NCBI GenBank assembly: GCA_038380435.1
Contig: JAWZYU010000005.1
Location: forward strand, 41,066,001 to 41,130,000
Source: Ryuthela nishihirai
Lineage: Eukaryota > Arthropoda > Arachnida > Araneae > Heptathelidae
Reading direction: 5' to 3'
DNA: 64,000 nucleotides
Under the pieces are notes generated by a model, which had not been told where the DNA came from, ran no database searches, and worked only from the letters and a program-made list of their open reading frames with translations. Shown here piece by piece: positions 41,415 to 52,591 of the stretch (position 1 is its first letter; each line of letters opens with the position of its first letter). The position numbers were made by a program, and so were the translations under genes.

Positions 41415-41689
41415 TTACTTGCAAACATTTCATTATCATTAGAAGTCAAAACTCTGGTCAGGTGCATCTCTTCATTTTGGCACTTTTCATAGCTCCTACA
41501 GGTAAGTAAACTCAATGGTTTCAGAATAACTAACATTTATTACAAACACTGCGACATATATATGTACACATGGGTTTCACCTGATTCATAAGATACTCAC
41601 AATTTCAGTCATCCAAGTCGTTTTCACCTGATTCAAAAGATACTCACAGTTTCAGTCATCCAAGTGGTTTTCACCTGATTCAAAAGATA
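41415..41689. repeat. Insert and triplicated filler within RTE copy G
   Basis: 41415-41491 matches 39914-39993 of the piggyBac remnant (shared CTCTTCATTTTGGCACTTTT). 41575-41620 and 41621-41667 are two 46-47 bp copies, and 41668-41689 a third partial copy, each starting TTTCACCTGATTCA. Each contains AATTTCAGTCATCCAAGT, the reverse complement of RT sequence found about 1 kb further on (at about 42580). This is the pattern of templated repair. Confidence 0.82.
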
Positions 41690-42367
41690 TGATAAGAATA
41701 TGATTGATTATATATTGCATCAGAATATGCAATATATAATATTAATTAACAGCAAATGGGCTAGTTCTGTTAGGAATACCAGGTCATATAGGGGAGCTGA
41801 AATTGGATCTGACCGTTACCTTGTTAAAAGTGCCTTGCAACTTACACTTAAAAAGTGTTGTGTTAGGTTAAGAAATTTACTTTTAATACTGAATCTCTGA
41901 AAGACCCAGTTTTATCTAAAGCTTACCATGATAGGTTACTTAGTTATTTTGACAGTCATGGTTTGCTTACTACTAGGGTTGAGGAAGAAAAGGCCATTTT
42001 AAACAGACTTTTTTGGAAACTAACAGTACTCATTTAGGAAAAAGGAGCAGATGAAACCGAATTATTTGAGTGATAAGGCACTTGAGTTTATTTCAGAAAG
42101 AAAGAACTACAGGAATGTCCTTAATCAATACTGTACTAATCCTAATAGAAAGCATTACAGAGAGCTTAATAAATATGTAAAGGATCAGTTAGCTGCTGAT
42201 AAGAATCTTTGGCTTGATGGCTTGACTGGTAAAACCGAGGAAGCAGTTAGACAGCACAACAGCAGGGAGCTGTACCAGATAGTTAATGTTTTGTGTGTTA
42301 GAAAACGGACAGGTACACAGAGATTTAAGGATAATCAAAGTAAGGTTATAGAAGTGAGGATTCTGTC

Positions 42368-43144
42368 ATGACTAGGTGGGCTGACCGTTTCAGTGATGTT
42401 CTAAACAATGTAGTTAGTTCTACTCCCATTGTTTGCAATGATGATAGATGCATTGGTGGCTTTAATGTTGGCCCTATAACAAAATCTGAAGTTAATTTTG
42501 CTATTTCTAAACATAAACTTCATAAATCCCCAGGGGTAGTTGAAATTACTATAGAAATGCTTAGAGCTGGGAATGTTTCGGTTACCACTTGGATGACTGA
42601 AATTTTAAATATCTTTTATGACAAAGGCATGGTTCCTAAGGATTTTACCAGAGCTATAGTTATCCCTATTTTCAAAAAAGGTGATCGCAGTTCTTGTGAT
42701 AACTATAGGGGTATCAGCCTACTCTCTGTTCCAGGTAAAGTTCTTTCCATGATTGTGCTTAATAGAATTAAGAATCTGGTTGACAGGCAATTGCGTGATG
42801 AGCAATGTAGATTCAGAAGTGGTAGGGGATGTGTAGATCATACATTTTCACTTAGGCAGATTCTTGAGAAATGTTTAGAGTTTCAGAAACCTTTGGTTGC
42901 TAGCTTTGTTGATTTCAAAAAGGCTTTCGACTCTGTTGATCGTCGTAATTTGTGGTTGATTGTGAGCTCATATGGTATACCAGACAAGTTAGTTAACATA
43001 ATGAAAGCTCTCTATAATAACACAGAGTCATGTGTGAGAGTTGGTAAGGCTTGTAGCAATTGGTTTAGCATTACTTCCGGTGTTCGACAAGGGTGCATTT
43101 TGTCTCCTTTTCTCTGTAGCTTGGTTATTGATTATGTTATGTGA
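42368..43144 (+). pseudogene. RTE copy G reverse transcriptase (fingers and palm)
   Basis: A 258-codon open frame: LHKSPGVVEITIEMLRAGNV, IPIFKKGDRSSCDNYRGISL, VASFVDFKKAFDSVDRRNLW (motif A), SGVRQGCILSPFLCSLVIDY (motif B), ending at a TGA where copies B and D read CGA (VM-R). The YADD motif lies just beyond the stop (SDLDYADDLALLAND, about 43200) and the thumb is in the frame 43232-43726. A single nonsense mutation therefore separates motifs B and C. Confidence 0.88.
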
Positions 43145-43231
43145 AATTCACTTCAAGGGAAAGATTTTGGCCTTAAATGGACTGGAGATACTAAAATTTC
43201 TGATTTAGATTATGCTGATGATTTAGCCCTT

Positions 43232-43998
43232 TTGGCAAATGATGTTGATGAGATGAACTCTTTCATTCGAGCTGTTGATGAGACTGGTAGTAGAGTAGGT
43301 TTGGTTATAAACAGAGAGAAAACTAAAGTAATGAAAATTGGTCAGGCAGGCTGTGATTCAGTTAATCTGAATGGTTGCAGTCTTGAGCATGTGTCACAGT
43401 TTAATTATCTTGGGAGCTATGTAACAGATACTGGTGATGTGCGGCATGAGATTAACAGACGAATAGGGATTGCTGCCAGGACTTTTAAGAATCTATGGAG
43501 AGTGTGGAGAAATAGGCGTATACACCTAAAGACTAAAATTAGACTGTATAATAGTTTGGTTCTTTCTAGGATTAGTTATGGTAGTGGAACTTGGACACTT
43601 TGTAAACATGATAACAGGAAACTAGATGCTTTTGATTCTAGATGCTTACGCAGTATCTTGGGTATTAAATGTTTCAACTTTGTAACTATGATGAGGTTAG
43701 GCAAAGGAGTCTGCAACCTCCTTTAAGCAGCATATTGTGCAGAGAGAGACTCCGCTGGTTTGGCCATGTTGTCCATATGGATAATTATAGATTGGCGAAT
43801 AGGGTTATGAACAGTGTGCCTAGAGGCCTCAGAAGGAGGGAGATTTAGGATGCGGTGGTCAGACAATGTCATACAGGTCCTTTTTTTAATTGGTGTGCAT
43901 TGGCTGGATGCAGCAGATGTAACTCAGGACAGATATGCTTGGAGAATTGAACTGCACAGTCTGGTTGGACCTCTGTAGCCCATGGCTGCTTGAGGATG
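43232..43998 (+). pseudogene. RTE copy G RT thumb and C-terminal region
   Basis: Frame 43232-43726 carries SFIRAVDETGSRVGLVINRE, HVSQFNYLGSYVTDTGDVRH and ISYGSGTWTLCKHDNRKLDA. It frameshifts at about 43690. The rest (RLRWFGHVVHMDNYRLANRV, then RMRWSDNVIQ) is in other frames before the GAT tail. Confidence 0.82.
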
Positions 43999-44004
43999 AT
44001 GATG

Positions 44005-45060
44005 ATGAATTTCCAAGTGGATTCAAATTTTGCCAACTGCCCTACATTTTGTTAAGTTTCCTCAATTTGTCCAACTCTCCTTAATTTCACAACTCACCTA
44101 TATTTTACCAAGTGTATTCGAATTTTGTCACCTCCTCTAGATTTTGCCAACTCGCCTTAATTTTACAGAAAAAATCGAAATTTTTACATCTTCTCTGAAT
44201 TTGCCAAGTAACTTCGAATTTTATCAACTCTCCTTAATTGCACAAGAAAGGCACAATTTTCACAAGTCTCAAGTGGCTTCCAAGTGGTTTTACCTAGTGG
44301 CTTCGAATTTTGCCAACTCCCCTAGATTTTGCCAAGAGTTCTTGGTTTTTCCAACTCTCCTTAATTTCACAAAACCAATCCCAATTTTTACAACTCGCCT
44401 GTACTTTTCCAAGTGGTTTCCAGTTTTGCCAATTTCACAAAAACAATCCCAATTTTCACAAATCGTCTGTATTTTACCAAGTGGATTCGAATTTTGCCTG
44501 GTTTCCTCAATTTTGCCATCTTGCCACAATTTTACATCACACCTCATTCTTGCAAAGTCACTCTGAATTTTGCCGACTCTCCTAGATATTGCGAAGTTGC
44601 CTCGATTTTGCCAACACGCCATAATTTTACAGAAAAAAGATTGCAGTTTTTACATCTCATCTGAATTTTGTTACCTCTCCATGATTTTGCCAACTGCCCC
44701 TAGATTTTGCTAACTCCTAGATTTTTCCAACTCGCCATAATTTTACAGAAAAAAATCCTAATTTTTACATCTCACCTTAATTTTTGCCAAGTCACTCCAA
44801 ATTTTGCCAACTTCCCAAGATTTTGCCAAGTTGTCCCAATTTTGCCAACCCACCTCTATTTTACTAAGTGGCTTTGAATTTTGCCAACTGCTTTAAATTT
44901 TGCAGTCTCTCCATTTTCCAAACTGCGTTAGATTTGCCAAGTTGCCTCGATTTTGACAACTCCGCTTAATTTTTGAACAAAAAAAAATTACAAATATTCA
45001 CAATTCACCTAGATTTTACTAAGTCGCTTTGAATTTTGCCAACTCCGAGTTACTTTGGGG
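44005..45060. repeat. TTTTGCCAA minisatellite, large array
   Basis: About 1 kb of imperfect repeats of AATTTTGCCAACTCCCCTAG and relatives (TTTTGCCAAGTTGCCTCGA, TAATTTTACAGAAAAAAATC), arranged in longer blocks of roughly 110-130 bp. It starts directly at the GAT tail of RTE copy G. ORFs across it in both strands are repeat artefacts. The same array type occurs at 5144-5391. Confidence 0.9.
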
Positions 45061-45219
45061 GGGGGAGCCTCCCCCATCCTCCCATGGCTACACCCCTGGT
45101 CATATGTATTATAATTATTTTAGTCTGTTTTTTTTCTCTTTTTAATATGTTATTGTTTGCATTGCCAGATGCATTTTTACTAGTTGACTGTAAAAAGACC
45201 TATATCCATAGAAAAAAGT
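45061..45219. other. Possible DNA transposon end
   Basis: A G/C-rich start (GGGGGGAGCCTCCCCCATCC, TGGCTACACCCCTGG) resembles termini common to several DNA transposons. No partner end was found. Confidence 0.3.
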
Positions 45220-45540
45220 AGTAAGCCAGCCATTGCTATAACCATTGATGTATCATAACTCCAAAAGATCAATAATAACATATAAATATACGGAAATAAA
45301 ATCAGTAAATTGATAGAAGTAAAAACTACCAAGTTGTAAGCCAGTCATTGTCACAACCAACAGTATACCGTAACTCTGAAAGATTTACTGGAATTAAACC
45401 AATCGATCGATAAAGTAAAAATGAAATAACAAGTAGGCCAGCCATCTTTGTAACTAGCTATGTAGTATGACTCCAGAAGATCAATGCATATAAATGTACA
45501 GAAATACAATCATAATAGATCAATAGAAATAAAAAAAAAA
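45220..45540. repeat. Imperfect ~100-113-bp tandem repeat
   Basis: Units begin near 45222 (GTAAGCCAGCCATTGCTATA), 45335 (GTAAGCCAGTCATTGTCACA) and 45434 (GTAGGCCAGCCATCTTTGTA), each containing AACTCC/AACTCTG(A)AAAGAT. A further related piece lies at about 46858. Confidence 0.7.
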
Positions 45541-46168
45541 ATTTCACTATGACTAGCCAAAAAAAATTACTTTGGAATTTTTTTTGCCAAACAACTAATG
45601 AAAGGAATTATGGCATGTTGTATGCCAAATTTATCAACATTCAATTCTGGATTTCCTAAAAATAAAATATTTCCTAAAAACACTGAATAATTTTATTTTA
45701 ATAGGGCTTTTATAGGTAGTCATAAAAGCTAATAGACAGAAATTATTATAATGCACATGAATAGAAAGGCTATTTATTTCTGAATAACAAAATAAATATT
45801 GAAACAAGAAAATTACTCTTTTTATCATTTTTTTTTATCTTGGTACCATACTTCAGGAAAAGTCTAGGGTGTTTGCCAACTGTGCTGAGTCATATCAACA
45901 AGTCAACTTTGGAATTTATAAAAAAAAAACAGTTAACAAAAATAGGTCATGTTACGTGCAAAATTAAACAGGATATAACTCCAAATTTTATGAAAATAAA
46001 ATATTTAGATAAATTTTCAAGCATATTAATTTTTATAAGACGTTTTCACAGTGATATAGTGAAAAAAAAAATAGATCAGACTATGCAATTAAGGCTTAAT
46101 GTTGAAAAACATGATGAATAGAAACAGTTAAATTACATGTTAATTAAAAGTAAATTTTTCCCAAATGT
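45541..46168. other. COPB1 intron; unidentified 93-codon ORF
   Basis: A plus-strand frame at 45840-46121 (starting MVPYFRKSLGCLPTVLSHIN, Lys/Ile/Phe-rich) has no family signature I recognise. It may be chance. No other feature. Confidence 0.3.
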
Positions 46169-46179
46169 AATATTTACAG

Positions 46180-46377
46180 GAGCCGTCCCATGGCCGAGTG
46201 GTTAGCACGCTTGGCTGCTGATCTACGGGACCTGGGTTCGAGCCCTGGATAAGGCATGGATGTATGTGTCGTTTTTCTGCTGAGGTCCTGCCGTCCTCTC
46301 AGACCTTCTACTATGGCATATAAACTGGCAGGCTCTGTGGCAAGCAGCTGCTTGAGGGGGGTATTTATTTTATTTAT
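46180..46377 (+). mobile_element. SINE2 copy d with target duplication
   Basis: Best complete SINE2: GAGCCGTCCCATGGCCGAGT, GTTAGCACGCTTGGCTGC, B box CTGGGTTCGAGCCCTGG, body TTCTACTATGGCATATAAAC, and end AGCAGCTGCTTGAGGGGGGT followed by a TATTTATTT tail. An 11-bp duplication, TAATATTTACA, flanks it at 46169-46179 and 46378-46388. About 198 bp long. Confidence 0.92.
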
Positions 46378-46388
46378 TAATATTTACA

Positions 46389-47432
46389 TGAAACATGTTT
46401 TTTATTTTCTTTTAATGATTCTTTTCAGTGTTGTATATTTTAAAGCATCGGCCAGCGTTATATAAGGTTACTTAGATTGTTTGTATTAATTGGATTTTCT
46501 GTCCAGTTTATGAAATGAAAAAACACATTCTTGGATGCCTCTTTCACTGAACAGTAGGAATTTTTTCTGTGATGTTAAAGTTTGCCGATTTTGGTTAAGT
46601 GCCAAAAAGTTTGTGCACCAAGGATAAAAAATAAATGCATATGTTGTAAGAGTGACACAGCAAATATATTGAGGGGATAAATTTTTAAAAAAGAAGCATT
46701 AAATATAAACTTAAAAACTTAGAATTAAAAAATTTCTGGCGGTGAGGGGGGATAAAAACCCTTGCTGAAATTGCTTTTTTACATGAGGCCTGATTATCAT
46801 TTTCAGAAAATGATACAAGATCAAAGTTTTTTTACTAGAAAATGAAGAAATAATAAAACTAGCCATCTGATATAGCATAGCTCCAAAATATCGATAGATC
46901 GACCAATGGAAAAATCAATAATTCACATAAATAAAATAGATCTACAGAAATGAAAATGAAAGTTTAATTATAAAAGTATAAATGCTAACTAGATGCATGG
47001 TCACATTATCCTAGGGTGCTGTAAACAGCTCCTATATAGCCACTTGACTGCATGTGTGAGCAATAACTAGGTCACTGTAGTCAAAGAACTGCACCAGCTC
47101 TGCCATGGCCTACTTGATGCTGCTGGTAGCTTCATAACAATTCTGGCATTACTTGCTGTGGCTAAGAAGGCTGTTGTTACTTACATTTTTGATATTAAAA
47201 GCAGGAAAATGCATGGAATGCTGGGATAAATGATAAAAATAATTTTGGGAATATTCAAATAGTTTATGGCAGAAAAGAGTGTAAAATGGGGGGGATTGCA
47301 GTAAGCACTTTGTGATTACTTCCAAAAATTTCCATTTTTAAAATTTGCATTTTTTTTTTTATTTCCAGATATATTTGAAACTTTAAGGAAAAATTTGTTG
47401 GTAATAGTTTAGATCAAACTTGTGAGCTTAAA
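46389..47432. other. COPB1 intron, nothing recognised
   Basis: AT-rich. A short segment around 46858 resembles the 45220 tandem repeat, and a slightly GC-richer patch at 46990-47180 has no coding match I can name. Confidence 0.35.
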
Positions 47433-47554
47433 CCAGAAGATTACAGCAAAGAGGAATGTTAACAAACAAATTGGCAATGCCATTTAGTGCTTTTAAGAAC
47501 TAAATGGCATTGCCAATTTGTTTATTAACATTCCTCTTTGCTGTAATCTTCTGG
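47433..47554. repeat. Near-perfect long hairpin (56-bp arms, 10-bp loop)
   Basis: Left arm 47433-47488 (CCAGAAGATTACAGCAAAGA ... GCAATGCCATTTAGT) and right arm 47499-47554 are exact inverses except one C/T position. The loop is GCTTTTAAGA. ORFs in the right arm are incidental. Confidence 0.95.
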
Positions 47555-47758
47555 CAATCAGACAATCAGATGGCTTTAGCAAATTATTTATATTGTGGTT
47601 TAATAATATATGCATCAAATGAAAAAAGAAAATATTATTTTTCAAAATTGAATTGCGTATTTTTGAAAGATACATCTAAGAAAATTTTCAAATGGCAATT
47701 TCATTTTTTTTAAAATGAAGTTTCATGTGTTGTACAAAAGAGTAATTCAAAATAGTAT

Positions 47759-48200
47759 CATTTGACATGTAATTTGTAACTATAGGCCCTCATATTCGTA
47801 AGATATAGTAGAACGACTTTCAGATTTTAGGGGGTAGAAAGCATGGGGATCAATTTTTAATAACCTATGACACTCCCCACATCTGAAGATTTCATTTAAC
47901 GCATAGCTTGTTACTTTCTGCAGATATAGCAGAACAATAGATTTCATATTTTCCCATTTTTAGGGGGGAAGAAGGCATGGGGATCAATTTTTTTTATAGC
48001 TTATGACACTCCCTCATCAAAAGTTTTCATTTGACATATAGCTAGTTACTTTTGGCATTCCCATTCTGGAGATACAGCGGAAGAATATTTGTCATATTTC
48101 CTCATTTTGTTGGAGGAGAAAGAAAGCATGGTGGGTAATTTTTATAGCTTATGACACTCCCCACACACAAGCTTTCATTTGATGCATAAATCATTAAGTT
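47759..48200. repeat. ~135-bp tandem repeat, about three units
   Basis: Unit starts at 47759, 47893 and 48028, with a fourth partial at 48176. Each has CATTTGAC/CATTTAAC, a GATAxAGxxGAA motif, AAGCATGGGGATCAATTTTT and TATGACACTCCCCACA. The solo LTR-A begins right after. Confidence 0.8.
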
Positions 48201-48233
48201 TCTCCATTGCATTCAACACTGACTTGATAATAT

Positions 48234-48783
48234 TGCTGGAAATTTTTAAATGGATAGGCACTGAGCTTGAGAAACAATAAATATATTTACAAACAAATTA
48301 CAATACAATGCAAATTATTGCAAAAATATGGATGAAATAACTTATAAACAAATTAACTACTATCATACATAAGTCAATAACCCTTTTTCTACAGAGCATA
48401 TAAGACCAGCTCTGTCTGTTCTACTAAACTACTACCTCTTCACTTTGTATGTCATATCTCTTGAATACTTTCACTTCAGGCGTAAACAATCCTTCGTCTT
48501 TTGTTAGATCACTAAGTTTATCTTACTAGCAACACAAAACAACCACCTGCGCACACACTAATAAAGATACTACTTGTTTTTACTTATTGTGCACTGACTC
48601 AGACTATCTGAACCTCCTTTTTTTGATCTGCACAACTCCAACATTGAAATTCTATCGTTCTCTTTTTCAGGTCGATTTTACATTCAAATTCATTTGTTGT
48701 ATAAATTTCACGCAGAAGTATATGCAAGCATTCTTGTCACGTTTTGTCATGAAGTCACTGTAGCACGTTCGTCTGTTGTAACA
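48234..48783 (-). mobile_element. Solo LTR-A (Ty3/gypsy) with ATAT target duplication
   Basis: 550 bp, minus orientation TGTTACAACAGACGAACG to TTCCAGCA, so TG...CA ends. It is flanked by ATAT at 48230-48233 and 48784-48787. It matches the LTR at 20364-20930 and the fragments at 14305 and 19082. No internal gypsy sequence is present, so it formed by LTR-LTR recombination. Confidence 0.85.
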
Positions 48784-48787
48784 ATAT

Positions 48788-49267
48788 CGTTAATTACCAA
48801 ACTGCAAGACACATAATATTTTGCTAGAAAGCATAGAAACACAACACACACTCTCTTGATCCCACTTCTTGTAGAAATTGAGGGAGTGAAAAGCAATTGA
48901 AATGTGGGTAAAAAAAACTTAAAAAGGTGTTCTTGTCCTTTCTATTTCAATTCAGATTTTGCCCCTCCCCTGTAATAATTACCTATTGTATAACCCTTAT
49001 TGTTATCCTGTAATATTTTCCATTCTAGTGGTATTTTAAAAACTATTAGTGAAAATTATGTCTAATGTATATGTTTACTATTTTGATTCCATTCTGATTA
49101 TAAATTCATATTTTAATCTAAATTACTAGTTGTAAATTATCACTTGAGCAGTTGTCTATTTTTGTTATATTAAATTTACAGTAGTAGTTTATTATATATA
49201 TTCTTTTACATATTTTACAATGAATTGAAAAATTATGTGGTTATAAAATGAATTATAAAAATAAGAT
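48788..49267. other. COPB1 intron, nothing recognised
   Basis: AT-rich, no supportable feature. Confidence 0.4.
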
Positions 49268-49365
49268 AAAAAAAACTATAATGGCAGCAGTTGGGATCGA
49301 ATTAGAGACCTTTAAGTGGCAAGTCCAGAAAATATGCATTTCGCCAACTGAGCTATGCATTGCTA
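49268..49365 (-). pseudogene. tRNA-like sequence, degenerate
   Basis: The minus strand has an A-box-like TAGCTCAGTTGGCGAAATGC and a B-box-like AATTCGATCCC about 45 nt later, with the order of a tRNA gene. I could not pair a convincing anticodon stem, so it is either a tRNA pseudogene or the head of another SINE. Confidence 0.45.
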
Positions 49366-49761
49366 ACGAGAAATCACGTTAAAATATATTATTAGCATTC
49401 TCTTGTGGACCAATACTTTTTCCTTTTTTTCATATTTAATGTTCTTAAATACTTCATATAAATAACCTTCCTAGGCAAAATAAAAAGTTGGTAATCCAGA
49501 TCAAACACACCTTATCAAGTAAGTTTAGTATTGTTGAGCCTGCCACAGTCAAATGAAAATATTCACTAAGTAAAAGTCTATGTAAGATTGCAAATAATGA
49601 TTACAAAACAAATATAAAAATGATATGTTGATTTAGTATGACAAATAATGAATATTAAATTTGAAATTCATTTATTATTTATGTTTATTTTTGGTGGTGC
49701 AGTGCCCCAGGTGACCTAATGGACTACTTTTAAAAAAATCAAAGTTTCATCTGTTGTACTA
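49366..49761. other. COPB1 intron, nothing recognised
   Basis: AT-rich, no supportable feature. Confidence 0.35.
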
Positions 49762-50223
49762 AAAATGGACATAGACTTAAAAACTAAAATTGGGCTATAC
49801 AATAGTTTGGTTTTTTCTAAAGTTAGGTATGATACAAAAAAATGAACCCTTCATAAGCAAGATAACAGGAAACTTGATGCATTTGATTCTAGATGTTTAT
49901 GCAGTATCTTGGGCTTTAGGTAATTTGACCTAGTAAGTACTGATGAGAGTAGGCAAAAGAGTCTGTAATCTCCTTTGAGTAGCACATTGTGCAGAGAGAT
50001 TACATTGGTTTGGCCGTGTTTCCCATAGGCATAATTCTAGATTAATGAATTGGGCTAAGAATGCACTTGAAGGCCTCAAATAAAGGGAAGAGACCTAGGA
50101 TGCAGGGGCATATAGTGTCAAACAAGATGTCTTTAGAATTGGCCTACAATGGCAAAATGCCGAAGTGATAGCTCTGGACAGTCCTGTGTTTTAGAGGACT
50201 GTCCTGAGCTAGTCTGGTTGTGT
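49762..50223 (+). mobile_element. RTE-type LINE copy I (3' fragment split by LTR-B)
   Basis: Degraded RTE C-terminal region: AAAATTGGGCTATACAATAG, AACAGGAAACTTGATGCATT, then the WFGHV-type region (CATTGGTTTGGCCGTGTTTC) and CTCTGGACAGTCC...GTCTGGTTG. Here an LTR retrotransposon intervenes, and the RTE end resumes at about 55618 (CCCTAGCTGCATGA, corresponding to the CATGGCTGCTTGA end of other copies). Confidence 0.75.
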
Positions 50224-51023
50224 TGTAACGCTCCTAAGAAAATGAATTACTTTTAAAGTTTGGACCCTTTGATCCAATTATTTTTATGCTCCAGATAGTT
50301 GAGTCGGGCGCCAGGCAATGATTAACAAATTGCCAAAAAATGAAGTTAAATTAGGGTTCAAAATACCAGCTAGCGTTAATGAGTAAGAATTCAAAATATT
50401 AAATGATTGTCAAAATGTAAAGATAATTTCTAATCTAAAACAATTAACATTCCTCAAGAGAAAAAATTAGTAATGATTCAAAAGGTTTAAATAACAAACA
50501 AATTTATTTCCAAAAATCACTCACCAAAACTTCAATGAAGAAGATACATCATTTCTTAACTCTGACTATACACACTGCACTAACTGTGCTCCTCCGTGCT
50601 TACTACCACACTCTCTTCTCTCTGACTGACTACTGTGTTGCAGTGCTTCTGAGCTACAGTGCTTCTGGCTACTGTGCCAACATGTCACCAGTTATAACAA
50701 GAGGCTTACAGTGCCCGCACATGTCATGTTGCATGCCGGGAAAGACATTTGCATAAATTGACGAGTGGCGCAAGCTATGACACAAGAGGGGGTGTGTCCT
50801 TGTGCACGCGCCTTTAGCAGATGACAGTCGGAAGTTCGGAGTTGCGCATGCAAATTCTCTTGGAAACGAAGTACTGTGATCACACACAGCACACATCACA
50901 GTGCTCGTTGGAAACGAGCGCTGTGATGCCAAAAAGGAAATAAAAATCCCCAAAATGATAAATATAACGTAAATTAAGCAAAACTGGTTAAGGTAAAGTA
51001 AAAGTGAACGAGGGGGCATCACA
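50224..51023 (-). repeat. LTR-B 3' LTR
   Basis: 800 bp. It closely matches 54861-55613 (shared TTTAAAGTTTGGACCCTTTG, CAGGCAAT(G/A)ATTAACAAAT, GAGGCTTACAGTGCCCGCAC) but has several short extra segments, for example CTGAGCTACAGTGCTTCTGG and a duplicated GTGATCACACACAGCACAC region. The LTRs differ at many positions, so the insertion is not recent. Confidence 0.9.
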
Positions 51024-51039
51024 ACTCCCCCTTCCAAAG
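51024..51039 (-). other. LTR-B polypurine tract
   Basis: On the coding strand CTTTGGAAGGGGGAGT directly precedes the 3' LTR start TGTGATGCC. This is the position and composition expected for the plus-strand primer. Confidence 0.75.
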
Positions 51040-52530
51040 GGAGTCAAAAGATTTGACCTAACAGATTTTGACGAGCAAATTTTTAAAAAAGGACACATCT
51101 CACGTCATTTACACATGGCTGAACATAAATAAGTAAAAGTATGCTTATGCAAATTTTGATAAGACAATCTGTTCTCATTTTGACACAATTTTCCAGCACA
51201 ACCAAAGGTACCTCCTCCCAATTCTCCTAACAAAATTGTGTTGCAGCTATCCTAGTGTAAATAAATAGCAGTGGCTGTGGCAGTTAACTGTATTCTAGCA
51301 TTATCGGCCTACCTAGTGCCACATTCTGATACAAACTTGAAACTGGCATAACTTGAACATCACAGTGGAAAAGATTAATACACTTCTAGCTTTTTTAACT
51401 TCTAGAAAGGTTAAAGACATGAAAAGAAAAAAAAAATTACATACGTTGCTAGTGGAGTGATAACTTCCGCTTATCCGCTAACCACAATCAAAAAATACGT
51501 GAAAGCTAAATTCTTCTCCTAAATTACATAAAAGAATGGGTATTCGAACACCGTTATCTCCTCCTAATTACTTCAAATATGCAAAGCTAAGAAAATTCAA
51601 ATTTTACAAACAACCGGGATTGTAATCATCTACTAATTCTTCACCTATACACAGCAATCACGAGCTAGTTGAAATAAAACAAACAATAATTAGCTACCTC
51701 CCCCTTCAGAGCTAATGTCCCCCTCCCAAAGGAGTTATGCTGGTAACAACTCGGTCACCAGATTTGGCCATTTGGGGACAGCTCCAAAAAGGTACACACA
51801 AAAAAAAAACGAAATTCTGCAGTCATCATCATGGTCAGCTCATATATATATATACAAATAAATGCTGCCAATGTCATCCCAAAAATTACGCATCATTGAC
51901 ACATAAATATCACTGATGACACTGAACAGATTTAAACACATATACATAACATCGTACCTAAGAATAAAGAAAAAAAATGTGTAAATGATTTATAATATAT
52001 GATGATAGCATTTCAGCCAATCACTTTTTACATGAATCTCATTTTTTTTTCCATACATAAATTCACTTGGGAATGCGCATTACTTTACAATACAAAATTC
52101 TTTTTAAAAACGAAAAAATATTAAATCACAATTCTCTTTCACTCTCCATTCATATCCATAAACATTTTACAATTTCTAAACTTCCCAATATTGACTTACA
52201 AATTTTCAGCTAACAGTCAGCTGAAATGAAAAAAACTACAATAATACACTTTAACTCACGTTAATGCAATATAACAACTAGAACTTCGATGAACAAGAAT
52301 ACAAAAAAATTCTATTTACACAAGTATAAACTCGAACTACAGTAATTTCACTTTACGAAAATAAATATCGAAACTCCAAAGTTTCAACAACAATTTAAAC
52401 ATTGCTAACTGTATAAATCACAATAAAGCTTCTTCTTCATCTTCATCTATTCCATGAAAAGAGAACATTTATAAATCAATAAGTGCCAAGTGGAAGAATA
52501 ATAATATACTTAAATTTCATTGTTGGCACT
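51040..52530. other. LTR-B interior, non-coding part
   Basis: About 1.5 kb next to the 3' LTR with no recognisable retroviral-type domain on either strand. It includes further purine-rich blocks (for example CTCCTTTGGGAGGGGGACAT on the coding strand near 51720) and a TA microsatellite at 51842-51852. Confidence 0.5.
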
Positions 52531-52591
52531 CCGTTGCGATAAATCATCCAGTCCTGTTCCGATGACATCTTTCCGTCGTCATTGGCTTGCT

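Larger units (their letters stand above)
40325..43999 (+). mobile_element. RTE-type LINE copy G (full span, rearranged endonuclease)
   Basis: Spans the 5' UTR (GGTAGATAGGTAAATCACTG) to the GAT tail (TTGAGGATGATGATGATG). The endonuclease N-terminus (IGSWNVRTLHRAFSLDVLT, LDILGLQDSRWTDKGQ) is followed by a deletion at 41143, a foreign 77-bp insert at 41415-41491 and a triplicated 46-bp segment at 41575-41689. The RT half is well preserved. Like copy B it has QDS instead of QET at the endonuclease catalytic Glu. Confidence 0.9.

Noticed and set aside
44144..44664. Overlapping ORFs on both strands (83-140 codons) at about 44.1-44.7 kb
   Set aside because: Translation of a minisatellite, and periodic in every frame.
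45840..46121. 93-codon ORF as a host gene
   Set aside because: No recognised family, no splice or start support, AT-rich composition. Kept only as a note in the gap entry.
46990..47180. GC-richer patch as a possible exon
   Set aside because: No frame gave a recognisable peptide and no paired splice sites were evident.
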